Shown: in pieces, positions 47,230 to 57,035 of the stretch
Numbering within the stretch: the stretch's first letter is position 1
Layout: each line of letters starts with the position of its first letter
NCBI RefSeq assembly: GCF_014697475.1
Contig: NZ_JACJRV010000004.1
Coordinates: 186,001 to 250,000 of the forward strand
Direction: 5' to 3'
From: Nostoc sp. FACHB-152
GTDB taxonomy: Bacteria; Cyanobacteriota; Cyanobacteriia; Cyanobacteriales; Nostocaceae
DNA: 64,000 bases
The notes under the pieces: model-generated
The model's input: the letters and a program-made list of their open reading frames with translations, nothing else
What the model was told of the DNA's origin: nothing
Database searches by the model: none
Position numbers and translations under genes: made by a program

Positions 47230-50200
47230 CTATCTTGTCAATGTGAGAGTACGGCGTTTAGTAACCATTTGGTAGGCTTCAACAATGTCGCCTTCAACCC
47301 AGTCATGGAATTTGTCTACGTTAATACCGCATTCATAACCGGCGTTGACTTCACGCACATCGTCTTTGATCCGTTTGAGGGAGTCAAGAACACCTTCATA
47401 AATGACCTTACCGCCACGACGCACTCGTAGTTTGCAGTTACGCACCAGCTTGCCAGATTGCACATAACAACCAGCAACGGCTCCTTTGCCAACAGGGAAG
47501 ACAGCACGAACTTCGCACTGACCGAGGGGTTCTTCGACCAGTTCTGGTTCCAATAGACCTTCCAAGGCTCCTTGGATATCTTCGAGGAGTTTATAGATAA
47601 TGTTATACTCCCGAACATCTACACCAGCCTCATCAGCGGCTTGTCTTGCGCCACTGGCGTAGGTGGTATTAAAGCCAATGATGACTGCGTTACTAGCAGC
47701 AGCTAAGTCAATGTCTGTTTGGGTAATTTCCCCTGCCGATGCTAACAGCATCCGAATCTGCACTTCGTTTTGCGGGATTTGTTTCAGCGAACCAATGATC
47801 GCTTCTACAGAACCTTGCACGTCTGCTTTCAAGATGAGGTTGAGTTCTTTCAACTCGCCTTCTTGTGCTTGTGCAGATAAGGTTGTGAGGGTAACACGTC
47901 CCTGTAACAGTCTTGATAGGCGTTGTTTGTCGGCGCGATCGCTAGCGATGGCACGGGCTTCTTTTTCGTTCTCGAAGACCTCGAATTCATCACCGGCTGC
48001 GGGTACATCACTTAACCCCAATACCTCAACGGCGAAGGAAGGTGAAGCTGCATCGACTCTACGGACGCGGTCATCGACCATTGCCCGGACTTTACCAAAT
48101 GCTGAACCAGCAACGAGTATATCTCCAACGTGCAGAGTCCCATTCTGGATTAACAAGGTAGCGACTGCTCCTTTTGCTTTATCCAGATGTGCTTCAATTA
48201 CGGTTCCTCTTGCCAGGCGATCAGGGTTAGCAGATAGTTCTTCTACTTCTGCTACCAACAGCAGCATCTCTAGCAATGTGTCTAGGTTTTCACCTTTGAT
48301 AGCACTCACGGGAACCATAACGGTTTCACCGCCCCATTCTTCTGGGGTTAAACCATATTGAGTTAGTTCTTGTTTAACTCGGTCTGGCTGCGCGCCTTCT
48401 TTGTCGATTTTGTTAATTGCGACAACAATTGGCACTCCTGCGGCTTGCGCGTGGCTGATGGCTTCCACTGTTTGGGGACGCACACCATCATCTGCTGCCA
48501 CTACTAAGATGGCTATGTCTGTTACCCTAGCTCCCCTTGCCCGCATTGCGGTAAAGGCTTCGTGACCAGGGGTATCTAAAAATACGATCTGGTGCAGCTT
48601 ATCGTCATGTTCGATGTCTACATGGTATGCACCAATATGCTGGGTGATACCACCTGCTTCCCCAGCCGCGACTTTCGTTTTGCGAATTGAGTCGAGGAGG
48701 GTTGTTTTACCGTGGTCTACGTGACCCATAATTGTCACAACTGGTGGACGACGAATCAGATGTTCTAAATCTGCCACGTCGATCATTTCTGTGACTTTGC
48801 GGGCTTCTGCTTCTGGTTCAGCCGTTTCGACTTCTACTTCTAGCTCTTTAGCTACCAAGGTAATGGTCGGAATATCCAGATTTTGGGTAATGCTGACCGC
48901 CATTCCTTTCATGAACAGGATTTTTACAATCTCTGTATCAGCCACTACCAACTCATTGGCGAGTTCTTGCACTGTCAGTGGCCCTGTGACCACGATTTTT
49001 TCAGGGCGATCGCGTTTTGGTTCCGCTTCTTGACGACGGTTTTGTTCACCACGGTTGGATGTTGATTTTCTATTACCTCTAGTAGTAGGTGCTGCAATAG
49101 CTACTGCGGTAGCTGGCTGTGCAGGTCTAGCTGCTTTTGGTTTAGGAGGACGAGCTATAGAAAGGCTCACCTGAACAGTAGCTGGGATTTCCAGACCTTC
49201 TTCATCCAGAAAATCCTCATCTTCAAAGTCATCATCTAGAATTGGCTTGGTTCGCTTACCTTTAGGGCCGCCCTTGCCAGCTTTCTCTTTAACTTCGTCA
49301 ATGATTTCTTCTTCTTGCCACTTCTTACCACCTTTGGCTAAACGAGGTGGCGTTGGCCGTTTCAAATCTAAGATGTCTGGTACTACAGGAGCATCATCAT
49401 CCACTCCTAGTTTTGCTGCCACGCCAGCAGAGGGTCTTGTGGGTGGAGTAGCCAGTGGTGCTGCTGCTGGTTCTGATGGACGTACTGGTCTTTGAGGACG
49501 TGGCCCGTCTGTTGATCCTGTACCTGGCCGGTTCGTCCGCTGCTCTGGTTTAGCAGGCCCTGGGGGACGACCCTGTTTTGGTGATGGGGCTTGGGTTGGG
49601 GCTTCTGTTTGAGACTGAGATGGTTTACCAACCTTAGTAGGTTTAGCCTGGTCGCGATCGCGTTTGAGAATCGGTTTTACTGCCGCAGTTGCCTCAATAC
49701 CAACTTCTGGTTTGTCTGATGGTCTAGCAGGTGGTGCAGATAGTTGCGGTTTTTGAGGTTTTTCTTGCCTTGGCTTGTGTGCTGGCGTTTTTTCCGGTCT
49801 TTCTGGTTTTTCCGGTTTTTCTGCCGCTACATTTTCTGGTACTTGCGTATTCTGTTTTTGAGTCGCGTCTGTGACAGCAGGTGGTTGTGAGTTCTCAGAC
49901 TGATTCCGTGGTACTGGTTTAGTTGGTGCCGTCGGCTTCATGGATGAGACTGGTGTAGCGAAGGGCCGTGGAGGTGCAGGAGAATTGACTTCAGACGAAG
50001 CAAATTGATTATTGGTAGCAACTGATGCCTCTGGGGCATTGGTGTTATTATTTCTCAATATTTTGGGTTTACGAATTTCCAAAATTTGTTGTTTGTGTGA
50101 TGGTGGTGCAGGTCGGCTATGGGAGCCAGTTTGATGTGAATTTGGTTTGTGGGTGGTTGTTCCTAGTTCTTTTTTAGCTGTTCCATTCGTAACTGCCTGT

Positions 50201-50361
50201 TTTTCGGCAGCCGTCCGGATACGTTCTGCCTCTGATTCTGAAATTGTGCTGCTATGACTTTTGACCGCAATATTGAGCTGGTCGCAAATTGCTAGTAGCT
50301 CTTTGTTATCCAAATTCAATTCCTTTGATAATTCATAAATTCTAACTTTGCCGTTGTTCAT
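47230..50361 (-). CDS. infB: Translation initiation factor IF-2
   Basis: IF-2 is a GTPase that brings initiator tRNA to the 30S subunit and promotes subunit joining. The start is set at the ATG 50361 (1043 residues, [20 protein letters not shown]), with AAAGGGG about nine bases upstream; an in-frame TTG at 50379 overlaps that site. Residues 1-55 are an IF2_N motif. About 400 residues of Pro/Lys/Ala-rich linker follow, then a second IF2_N segment ([19 protein letters not shown]). The GTPase core has [16 protein letters not shown] and NKIDKEG. The C-terminal IF-2 domains (II, III, IV) are complete. It belongs to the rimP-nusA-rnpM-infB cluster. Confidence 0.97.
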   Translation of the reverse strand: MNNGKVRIYELSKELNLDNKELLAICDQLNIAVKSHSSTISESEAERIRTAAEKQAVTNGTAKKELGTTTHKPNSHQTGSHSRPAPPSHKQQILEIRKPKILRNNNTNAPEASVATNNQFASSEVNSPAPPRPFATPVSSMKPTAPTKPVPRNQSENSQPPAVTDATQKQNTQVPENVAAEKPEKPERPEKTPAHKPRQEKPQKPQLSAPPARPSDKPEVGIEATAAVKPILKRDRDQAKPTKVGKPSQSQTEAPTQAPSPKQGRPPGPAKPEQRTNRPGTGSTDGPRPQRPVRPSEPAAAPLATPPTRPSAGVAAKLGVDDDAPVVPDILDLKRPTPPRLAKGGKKWQEEEIIDEVKEKAGKGGPKGKRTKPILDDDFEDEDFLDEEGLEIPATVQVSLSIARPPKPKAARPAQPATAVAIAAPTTRGNRKSTSNRGEQNRRQEAEPKRDRPEKIVVTGPLTVQELANELVVADTEIVKILFMKGMAVSITQNLDIPTITLVAKELEVEVETAEPEAEARKVTEMIDVADLEHLIRRPPVVTIMGHVDHGKTTLLDSIRKTKVAAGEAGGITQHIGAYHVDIEHDDKLHQIVFLDTPGHEAFTAMRARGARVTDIAILVVAADDGVRPQTVEAISHAQAAGVPIVVAINKIDKEGAQPDRVKQELTQYGLTPEEWGGETVMVPVSAIKGENLDTLLEMLLLVAEVEELSANPDRLARGTVIEAHLDKAKGAVATLLIQNGTLHVGDILVAGSAFGKVRAMVDDRVRRVDAASPSFAVEVLGLSDVPAAGDEFEVFENEKEARAIASDRADKQRLSRLLQGRVTLTTLSAQAQEGELKELNLILKADVQGSVEAIIGSLKQIPQNEVQIRMLLASAGEITQTDIDLAAASNAVIIGFNTTYASGARQAADEAGVDVREYNIIYKLLEDIQGALEGLLEPELVEEPLGQCEVRAVFPVGKGAVAGCYVQSGKLVRNCKLRVRRGGKVIYEGVLDSLKRIKDDVREVNAGYECGINVDKFHDWVEGDIVEAYQMVTKRRTLTLTR

Positions 50362-50859
50362 CCACTCTTCCCCTTTCAATTGACAGTTTTTTAGCGGATG
50401 GTTGCCTGGGAGTGCGACATCTCCATCCTTTGAATCACTGTTTTTCGGTTGCCCTTGGTAATTTTGCCGGTGCCTCCAATCAGGAAAGAGAGATGTTTCG
50501 GTTTAATGTTGGCATCTTTGCCAAAAATGGCGGTTGAGTGGCTCCCATAAAAAGTTTTTTAATAAAAAATTTTTATTGGAACTTGTGATGCCGAACTGCG
50601 CCTGAGCGCTACCAGGTTGCCATACTGTTGTTTTTTGTTTTGCTGATTCTGAGTCTTCCACAACACAATCGAGTAAAACTTATTGGGAGTATTGCCTCGT
50701 TTCTCTTGAGATCAGAGAGCCGCTTGCTAACTACACCCATTTACTATTTTGGCACTAACCCAAACAATTGCAGAGGGTATGACTTCAGCACGAGCAGTTC
50801 GGCTTTCGGCACAATCCTCTGAGGATTACCGCCACAAAGTTCTTCAACCTGAGATTTAA
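50362..50859 (-). other. Long spacer between rnpM and infB
   Basis: About 500 bases inside the operon with no credible gene. An AT-rich imperfect palindrome lies around 50550-50580 (AATAAAAA / TTTTTATT). The strong infB ribosome-binding site (AAAGGGG) is at its downstream end. The spacer length suggests an internal promoter or a long leader for infB. Confidence 0.45.
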
Positions 50860-51120
50860 TTATTGGTGATGACTTGGGGCTAGACGTTGCCACAATGTTT
50901 GGTACAGTGTTTCTGGCACTGATGCTTGTAGCGATCGCCCTAATTTGTTCTTTTTTTGTGCCGCTTGCAAACAAGTTGCTTGCGGACAAATATAGGCAGA
51001 ACGCCCCATGCCCTGATCTAATTGTACCTTTCCAGAAGGAAAGACGCGGACAATGCGCCAAAAGTCTTCTTTTAAAGCGACTTTGCGGCAACTAAGACAA
51101 CGCCGATAATTCGGTTTCAT
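50860..51120 (-). CDS. rnpM: YlxR-family protein (RNase P modulator RnpM)
   Basis: An 86-residue basic protein of the YlxR (DUF448) family, conserved between nusA and infB in many bacteria. The family marks are RRCLSCRKV at the N-terminus, the GRSAYICPQATCL motif (usually GRGAYLC) and a helical C-terminus. YlxR from firmicutes binds RNA and modulates RNase P, hence the RnpM name; function here is by homology. It lies 146 bases after nusA. The C-terminus is complete. Confidence 0.93.
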   Translation of the reverse strand: MKPNYRRCLSCRKVALKEDFWRIVRVFPSGKVQLDQGMGRSAYICPQATCLQAAQKKNKLGRSLQASVPETLYQTLWQRLAPSHHQ

Positions 51121-51266
51121 CAGTTTTTAAAGGCATGAGGTGATAAATTTAGGACGAAAATCAAGCTAGCACTGCTAGTTTTCTACTTATACCTCATCTT
51201 GTTTTCAGCAATTATTAAAACTCACACTGAGGTAAATATTAGCAGAACTTTCCAAACCTATATATA

Positions 51267-52601
51267 TTACTCTTCATCGTTAGGGTCTAAAGACTCCTCA
51301 TCTTCTAATTCTTCTAATTCTTCAAATTCTTCTTGATTTTGCTCCTCGAATTCTTCTATTGGCATATCATCTTCTTCTAGGTCGATGTCATCTTCCTCCA
51401 TTTCCATTTCTTCTTGTTCTTGTTGAGCTTTAGCACGAGCAGCTGCAAATTTTGCATCTTCGGATGCATAATCATACTTGGCTTTATCTTTAATATCAAT
51501 TTTCCAACCAGTCAACCGGGCTGCTAACCGGACGTTTTGACCTTCTTTTCCAATTGCCAAACTTAGTTGGTCTTCTGCTACTAATACATGAGTTTGCCGA
51601 GTTTCCGGATCCATCAGCCGGACTTCATCTACCCTAGCCGGACTTAAGGCGTTAGCAATATATGTTGCTGGGTCGGGAGACCAACGAATCACATCAATTT
51701 TCTCACCACGTAGTTCATTAACTACGACTTGAATTCGTGATCCCCTAGCACCAATACAAGCACCTACTGGGTCAACATCACGATCTAAGGTATCAACTGC
51801 AATTTTAGTTCGGGGGCCGACGTAACGCGATGGCGGATTTGCTTCCCTAGCTACGGCAACTATTCGCACAACTTCATCTTCAATTTCTGGGACTTCGTTG
51901 GCAAACAGGTAAACTACTAAACCTGCATCAGCACGTGATACCAAAAGTTGTGGCCCCCGTTGCTGACCTTGAGAAACTTTCTTCAGGTATACCTTAAAGG
52001 TAGCATTAGCCCGATAGTTATCGTTGGGTAACTGTTCGCGTTTTGGTAATTCCGCTTCGACTTCTGGTTGACCAAAAGTACTGCTAACTGCCAAAATCAC
52101 CGACTGCCTTTCAAATCTCAGCACTCTGGCTTGCAATACAGTTCCTTCTAAATCTTGGAACTCTTCTTGCACCATTTGGCGTTGTTGATCCCGAAGTTTT
52201 TGCGCCAAGACTTGCTTGGTTTGCATGGCGGCCATCCGACCAAATTCTCCTTGGTCAGGGGTGACATCAAGTACTACAGAATCCCCCAATTGAGCTTCTG
52301 GGGCAACTTGTTGTACTTCGTCTAAAGAAATTTGATGGTCTGTATTGCTAACTTCTTCAACAATGGTTTTGGTAGAAAGTACGCGAAATCCTTCTTCATC
52401 AATATCTAATTCAACTTCAAAGTTATCAAAGTAATCTTCATCAAATTGCTTGCGTTCTAAATTTTGGGCGCGACGATAACGTTCATAACCTTTCAGCAGT
52501 GCTTCTCTAATAGCTGATTGAACTGCTAAACGAGGTAAATTGCGCTCTCGACTAATACTTTCAATTAATTCTTTTAATCCTGGTAGACTGACCATTGACA
52601 T
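51267..52601 (-). CDS. nusA: Transcription termination/antitermination factor NusA
   Basis: NusA binds RNA polymerase and nascent RNA, affecting pausing, termination and antitermination. The start is the ATG 52601 (444 residues, MSMVSLPGLKELIESISRER), supported by AAGGAG seven bases upstream; a TTG two codons earlier is less likely. The order is the N-terminal polymerase-binding domain (1-135), an S1 domain (about 140-210), and two KH domains (about 215-360, with DPVGACIGARGSRIQVVV and LSLAIGKEGQNVRLA). A very acidic Glu/Asp tail of about 55 residues follows. The extra C-terminal repeats of enterobacterial NusA are absent, as usual for cyanobacteria. Confidence 0.97.
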   Translation of the reverse strand: MSMVSLPGLKELIESISRERNLPRLAVQSAIREALLKGYERYRRAQNLERKQFDEDYFDNFEVELDIDEEGFRVLSTKTIVEEVSNTDHQISLDEVQQVAPEAQLGDSVVLDVTPDQGEFGRMAAMQTKQVLAQKLRDQQRQMVQEEFQDLEGTVLQARVLRFERQSVILAVSSTFGQPEVEAELPKREQLPNDNYRANATFKVYLKKVSQGQQRGPQLLVSRADAGLVVYLFANEVPEIEDEVVRIVAVAREANPPSRYVGPRTKIAVDTLDRDVDPVGACIGARGSRIQVVVNELRGEKIDVIRWSPDPATYIANALSPARVDEVRLMDPETRQTHVLVAEDQLSLAIGKEGQNVRLAARLTGWKIDIKDKAKYDYASEDAKFAAARAKAQQEQEEMEMEEDDIDLEEDDMPIEEFEEQNQEEFEELEELEDEESLDPNDEE

Positions 52602-52630
52602 AAGCAATCTCCTTATAAAAATTTAGATTT

Positions 52631-52770
52631 TAGGGGCTAGGGGATAGAGGTTAGAGGCTAGGGTTGAGAGTTGAAAAAATAGAAACTTAAAATTACGCAT
52701 TAGTGAATAGGGATTAGAGAAAATTACTCTAGCCCCTAGTCTCTAACTCCTAGTCTCTAGCCCCTCATCC
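52631..52770. repeat. Long imperfect inverted repeat in the rimP-nusA spacer
   Basis: Repeated CTAG-containing units on the left (52631-52670, GGGGCTAGGGG, GAGGTTAGAGGCTAGGG) are mirrored on the right (52727-52770, CTAGCCCCTAG, CTCTAACTCCTAG). The whole spacer could form one long hairpin. The units resemble heptamer-type repeats found elsewhere in filamentous cyanobacteria. Confidence 0.7.
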
Positions 52771-52775
52771 CTCGT

Positions 52776-53237
52776 TTACCGTCGCTCGTCTAGTTGCACC
52801 CTAGTTATTACAGAACGAGGAATTTCGACGACACGACCTTTTTGGTTTAAATAAATTTTGGTTTCATCCCGGCGAATTAGCTGACCATTCCACTCTGGTT
52901 GTCCGTCGTGGGGTGGCGAAGTAGTAACAATCACAGGAAATCCTTTGAACGAAATAAATTCCCTGTCAGTTACCAATTGCCGCGAAATACCTGGACTCGA
53001 CACCTCTAAAACATAGGCATCTGGAATGATCTCTGCCGCATCTAAGCAAGCTTCTAAAGCGCGGCTCATCCTTTCACAGTCATCCAAACCAGTATCCTGC
53101 TGGAGATTGCGGATATCTATCCGCAAGACTGGTGGACGTTGGTTAGTATGAAAAACTGCACCAACGAGTTCTAATCCCAGTTCTGCTGCTACTGGTGTCG
53201 CCAAATCAATAATTTGTGGGACTAACGGATGAGTCAT
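52776..53237 (-). CDS. rimP: Ribosome maturation factor RimP
   Basis: RimP assists late assembly of the 30S subunit. The ATG at 53237 gives [20 protein letters not shown] and 153 residues, the family norm. An upstream in-frame start at 53273 would translate through the hairpin stem and add 12 non-family residues. Family marks are [21 protein letters not shown], the [13 protein letters not shown] helix, [12 protein letters not shown] and the C-terminal SH3-like strands. It is first in the rimP-nusA-rnpM-infB cluster, preceded by an attenuator-like hairpin. Confidence 0.95.
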   Translation of the reverse strand: MTHPLVPQIIDLATPVAAELGLELVGAVFHTNQRPPVLRIDIRNLQQDTGLDDCERMSRALEACLDAAEIIPDAYVLEVSSPGISRQLVTDREFISFKGFPVIVTTSPPHDGQPEWNGQLIRRDETKIYLNQKGRVVEIPRSVITRVQLDERR

Positions 53238-53247
53238 GCGAGAATTC

Positions 53248-53277
53248 AATAAAAAAAGTGGGCTTCGACCCACTTCC
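53248..53277 (-). terminator. Terminator/attenuator hairpin 11 bases before rimP
   Basis: On the minus strand AAGTGGG pairs with CCCACTT around TCGAAG, followed by a run of T (TTTTTTATT). It is a complete intrinsic-terminator shape placed 11 bases upstream of the rimP start. It could end the upstream membrane-protein transcript or act as an attenuator of the rimP-nusA-infB operon. Confidence 0.75.
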
Positions 53278-53439
53278 TGCGATAGGGATATCTTCCAAGA
53301 AGTCTTGTGACGAACTGATGATAGTTCGCCCTAATTTGAGTGTAGCGCATTTCTCCAATAGTCAATAGTCAGTGATCAGTGGTCAAGGGTAATTTGTCAG
53401 CAGGCAGGCAAAAACTTCAGACTTCACACCTCATACTTT

Positions 53440-54888
53440 TCACTTGTTTTGAATTTCGACGATCGCAGCAGTTTTTTCTACAATTGGCTGAATGTATTGT
53501 TGTGTTCTTAGCTGTCTAGTTTGCTCGACAATTGCGTCCATATCTTCTTTAGATAGGCGTTGCACGTAGTTCAATTTGACTTCTTCTAAAAAATCAAAAA
53601 TTAAACTTTGAATTTCAGATAGTACTCGTTTTTGCTGGATTTCTGCTCCTAAGGCTGTACTAAAGCTTTCCACTAGTTCAGTTGTGAGTTTTGCACCTAC
53701 AGGATCTTCGACAGCACTGACGATCGCATTGTACAAGCTGGTGACAATTTGGGTAGCAAGTTGTTCGCTCAGTTGAGTTTGAGCTTGTCCTATCCCTGGT
53801 AATATTTGTAAATTCTTGTAAATAGGAACTTGCTGGATGACAGTATCGATATTGTGACGCAAAAGGGCAGCTAATTCTGGTTGAATTTTGGGCAACACAT
53901 GGTAGACGACGGTTTTTACTAAAATGCCGGAGATCGCTTCTATTTCATTAATATTATTAATATCCACATAGGGGCGTAAACTCTCTTGCTGCGCTATCCA
54001 CCGGGTAAAATCACCTTGTTTAATAGAAACTTGAGTCTGATTAATGACTCTGACTACGACAATTTCTGTAATTTCTTCGGCAAAATTCGCTACCATTGCC
54101 TGACTAAGTTGTCTCTGCAATGGCTGAAGATTTAATAGTTGCGCTTGGTCAAGTCTGACTGTTACAGGTATTATCCGCAACCATTGCCAAAAGGGAAGCA
54201 GCAGAAATAAGTCATACCAACGCCATAAAATTGCATTGAACCAGGTAAAACTTGGATGACGACGTTTGATTAAAAAGACGCGTCCGAGAAGTTCTATGCC
54301 AAATAAAGCAATAAAAGGTAAATCTATTAACCAAAAATCATTAATATACTCACTATTTTCACCGATTTGGCGGTAATAGTTGGTAGTAATTAAAGGACTA
54401 ATTTTTTGATTAAAGAAATCTCTTTCTTGATTCCAGCCTTTTTGGGATAGGTAAGCTTGACTCCAAAAAGTAGCAAAGGACTGTTTTGCAGAATTGTTAC
54501 CGATGCGATCGCGCATTCGATTTTTGATTTTTTCTAGCGTCCCACTTTTGCCGATCCCAGCAAATGGATTGCTATCAATCATCTCAGCACTGAGACGGCT
54601 GAGTTCTTCTAGCTTCGTCTTTACCTGTGGAGATGTTAAACCTGTCTGGTCTATCTGTTCTTCTAATGCATCTACTTGTTTTAAATAATTCTGCGTTTCT
54701 CTATGTGGTTCAATACCCTTAACTGGATCATAAATACTAGTAAGTTTAGGAAAATTTCGCAAATAGAAATCCCGCCACGGTACATAACTTAAATCAAATG
54801 CTACTAAACCTAAGTTGATTGTGGCAATTAATGCCATTAATCTTTCAAACCATAGGTTATTCCGGTTTGGTGTTTTTTGAGCAAACAT
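53440..54888 (-). CDS. Conserved hypothetical membrane protein
   Basis: 482 residues, beginning MFAQKTPNRNNLWFERLMAL. A first hydrophobic segment is at about residues 14-32 (LMALIATINLGLVAFDLSYV), a second around 195-215 (FWLIDLPFIALFGIELLGRVF), and an amphipathic stretch around 225-245 (LWRWYDLFLLLPFWQWLRII). The remainder is mostly helical and soluble, with no catalytic motif. Similar proteins occur in many filamentous cyanobacteria without a known role. It is upstream of rimP by about 200 bases and may or may not share its transcript. Confidence 0.75.
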   Translation of the reverse strand: MFAQKTPNRNNLWFERLMALIATINLGLVAFDLSYVPWRDFYLRNFPKLTSIYDPVKGIEPHRETQNYLKQVDALEEQIDQTGLTSPQVKTKLEELSRLSAEMIDSNPFAGIGKSGTLEKIKNRMRDRIGNNSAKQSFATFWSQAYLSQKGWNQERDFFNQKISPLITTNYYRQIGENSEYINDFWLIDLPFIALFGIELLGRVFLIKRRHPSFTWFNAILWRWYDLFLLLPFWQWLRIIPVTVRLDQAQLLNLQPLQRQLSQAMVANFAEEITEIVVVRVINQTQVSIKQGDFTRWIAQQESLRPYVDINNINEIEAISGILVKTVVYHVLPKIQPELAALLRHNIDTVIQQVPIYKNLQILPGIGQAQTQLSEQLATQIVTSLYNAIVSAVEDPVGAKLTTELVESFSTALGAEIQQKRVLSEIQSLIFDFLEEVKLNYVQRLSKEDMDAIVEQTRQLRTQQYIQPIVEKTAAIVEIQNK

Positions 54889-55227
54889 TTTTAGTTTTAA
54901 ATTATACAGGCTTTAAATTTTAACTGATAACCAAAATATAGAGGTTGAGTATTACTATTCATCTAGAAAAATCCGGGTTACTTTTTCCGCCCCTCGTCCC
55001 ACTCTTAAAGCTAAGGAAGAGTAAAAAGCGTAGTAATATGTAACTGATTTTGGTTATATACTTAAGTATTGCTAAAGTAAGATTGCAAAAAAATTAATTA
55101 GTTAAATTTAATTAACAGAATATTAATTAATAACAAATGATTAATCATTGTGCAAAAAGTCTTCAAGAAACGTAAAATGCACCTGTTGGTATATGTACTG
55201 CTGATTTACCCCAAAGGAGTTTGAGAT
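54889..55227. other. Divergent promoter region
   Basis: About 340 AT-rich bases between the membrane-protein gene (minus) and the peptidoglycan-binding protein gene (plus). AAAGGAG ten bases before the plus-strand ATG is a good ribosome-binding site. No other feature is seen. Confidence 0.5.
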
Positions 55228-55896
55228 ATGTGGTGTGGGTTTAATAAAACCAATGCAATTATTGCTGCTACTTGCTTAGTCACTGCCAGTGTAGTGATGT
55301 CTGACAGTACATTTGCTGCACGTCAGCGTAACTATACGCCACAAGAATTTCGTGCTGTGTTGCGAGGCTTAGGCTATAACGTCCAGGTATCAAATCGTCC
55401 ACTCACAGATGAGGCAACCAAAAAAGCAGTCCGGGATTTTCAAAAAGGTTACAAACTGAGCGTTGATGGGATAGCTGGGCCGAAAACCCAAGACTTTGCT
55501 GCCAATATCATAAAAACCTTACAAGCAAACTTAAATGCGGTACTAAAACCGAATCCCCGTCTTCCCCTTGATCAATTCTATGGCACTCGTACAGAACAGC
55601 TAATTAGAGAGTATCAGAAAAAAAATCAGATCAAAGAAACAGGAGTGGCTGATTTAGCACTCCGTCAAAAGTTAAATGCAGAAGCTAAAGAAGCTATAAC
55701 TAAACCCAGAACTCAGCCTTCACCAACTGCGTCGCCAACTGCGTCACCGACAGCATCGCCAACCGCGTCACCGACAGCATCGCCGACAGCGTCGCCAACC
55801 GCGTCGCCAACTGCGTCGCCAACTGCGTCACCGACAGCATCGCCAACCGCGTCACCAACCGCATCACCAACCGCGTCGCCGACGACGACACCTTAA
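55228..55896 (+). CDS. Secreted peptidoglycan-binding-domain protein with SPT-repeat tail
   Basis: 222 residues. A signal peptide of about 29 residues (AIIAATCLVTASVVMSDSTF, ending AA) is followed by two peptidoglycan-binding modules: residues about 36-85 (FRAVLRGLGYNVQVSNRPL; AVRDFQKGYKLSVDGIAGPK) and about 95-145 (LPLDQFYGTRTEQLIREYQK). From residue 165 on, 14 Ser-Pro-Thr units separated by Ala form a stiff, possibly glycosylated tail reaching the C-terminus. It is likely a periplasmic or wall-bound protein. It is convergent with the SDH protease gene. Confidence 0.85.
   Translation: MWCGFNKTNAIIAATCLVTASVVMSDSTFAARQRNYTPQEFRAVLRGLGYNVQVSNRPLTDEATKKAVRDFQKGYKLSVDGIAGPKTQDFAANIIKTLQANLNAVLKPNPRLPLDQFYGTRTEQLIREYQKKNQIKETGVADLALRQKLNAEAKEAITKPRTQPSPTASPTASPTASPTASPTASPTASPTASPTASPTASPTASPTASPTASPTASPTTTP
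55720..55884 (+). repeat. 12-base tandem repeat encoding Ala-Ser-Pro-Thr
   Basis: Fourteen SPT units at a 12-base period. Third codon positions vary (TCA/TCG, CCA/CCG, ACT/ACC/ACA/ACG), so the amino-acid repeat is perfect while the DNA is not. This points to selection for the protein sequence rather than very recent expansion. Confidence 0.9.
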
Positions 55897-55917
55897 GCGT
55901 TAGCCAGTCAAAAAATT

Positions 55918-56811
55918 TCAACTTCTTTGATTAGGCTCTTCTAATGGTCTGCCTTTAGGCGTAGGTAGAATTGGGCGGCGGTCATCAAAAGGCATGGGAA
56001 TGTACTGTACTGTAGGCCGCCCTCCTTGTGGTTGTGGGTACAAATCCATAAGGTCGTAAATAGAACGGGGTAGTCCGACTGTGATGGGCAACCCCATTTC
56101 TGTTGCTTCTTCAACGGTTATCGGATAGTCGTGAGTAACGCGCCCAGTGGTTAACGCTTCAATAATCGGTTCAATATTTTCTGGCTCTACTTTTTGTTTA
56201 GGCATACTATCTTTAAGCAGAGTCCGTACAAAGCGTTGTACTTGCTGAATTGCTTTACCTGCTAAGTCTGCCATGATCAAAGTTTGATCATCAATCTCAC
56301 CGATAGGTTTATCTTTGACTACTTTCAAAATGCTGGCGGCGGGGAAGTTACCTAACTGGGGATCGACTGGCCCCAAGACAGCATTCGCATCCATGACAAT
56401 TTCATCAGCAGCTAAGGCCAGCATTGTACCGCCACTCATAGCGTAGTGTGGTACAAAAACTGTGACTTTTGCCTGGTGGCGAATTAATGCCCTAGCAATT
56501 TGTTCGGTAGCTAGTACCAAACCACCAGGGGTATGCAGAATTAAGTCAATGGGAACATCTGGAGGGGTGAGGCGAATTGCCCGCAGAATTTGTTCGGAGT
56601 CTTCAATTGTGATGTAGCGTGATATGGGGATACCCAGTAAGCTAATAGATTCTTGACGGTGTATCAGCAAAATTACGCGGCTGTTGCGTTCTTGCTGGAA
56701 TTCTTGGAGGCTGCGAATACGTCGATATTCTACTTGGCGTTTTTGCCAGATGGGTTGTAGAGAAGATAGAAGCAGAAATATCCAGAATAAATCACCAATA
56801 CCGAAGCCCAT
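55918..56811 (-). CDS. SDH-family Clp-fold serine protease (membrane-anchored)
   Basis: 297 residues of the Clp/SppA-fold group with a Ser-Asp-His arrangement. A single N-terminal membrane anchor (residues 4-20, GIGDLFWIFLLLSSLQP) precedes the protease domain. Active-site context is visible: LILHTPGGLVLATEQ (oxyanion loop), HYAMSGGTMLALAADEIVM (nucleophile Ser) and LGPVDPQLG. The C-terminus is Pro-rich. It is probably a membrane-bound quality-control protease. It is convergent with the peptidoglycan-binding gene, with 21 bases between them. Confidence 0.87.
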   Translation of the reverse strand: MGFGIGDLFWIFLLLSSLQPIWQKRQVEYRRIRSLQEFQQERNSRVILLIHRQESISLLGIPISRYITIEDSEQILRAIRLTPPDVPIDLILHTPGGLVLATEQIARALIRHQAKVTVFVPHYAMSGGTMLALAADEIVMDANAVLGPVDPQLGNFPAASILKVVKDKPIGEIDDQTLIMADLAGKAIQQVQRFVRTLLKDSMPKQKVEPENIEPIIEALTTGRVTHDYPITVEEATEMGLPITVGLPRSIYDLMDLYPQPQGGRPTVQYIPMPFDDRRPILPTPKGRPLEEPNQRS

Positions 56812-57035
56812 AAGATTGATTGTCCAAAAATAACTGTTCTCGTCATTAATTGTGACAATCTTTGGGCGATCGCAAGTCTATCTAGGGGTTTATCTAGATC
56901 TGAAGTTGCGTTGCGATCGCTATTTCAACTCATCAGCATTTACACCCAGTTCTCGTAAAGCTTGTGGTATGACATGGCTAATGCTGTATCTATACCATCA
57001 TCTAGTTGGGTGGCGATTAAATTGTTTAGTTAGCT

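Noticed and set aside
50744-51091. 115-codon minus-strand frame overlapping rnpM in another frame
   Set aside because: It is out of frame with a clear YlxR coding sequence and has no family features.
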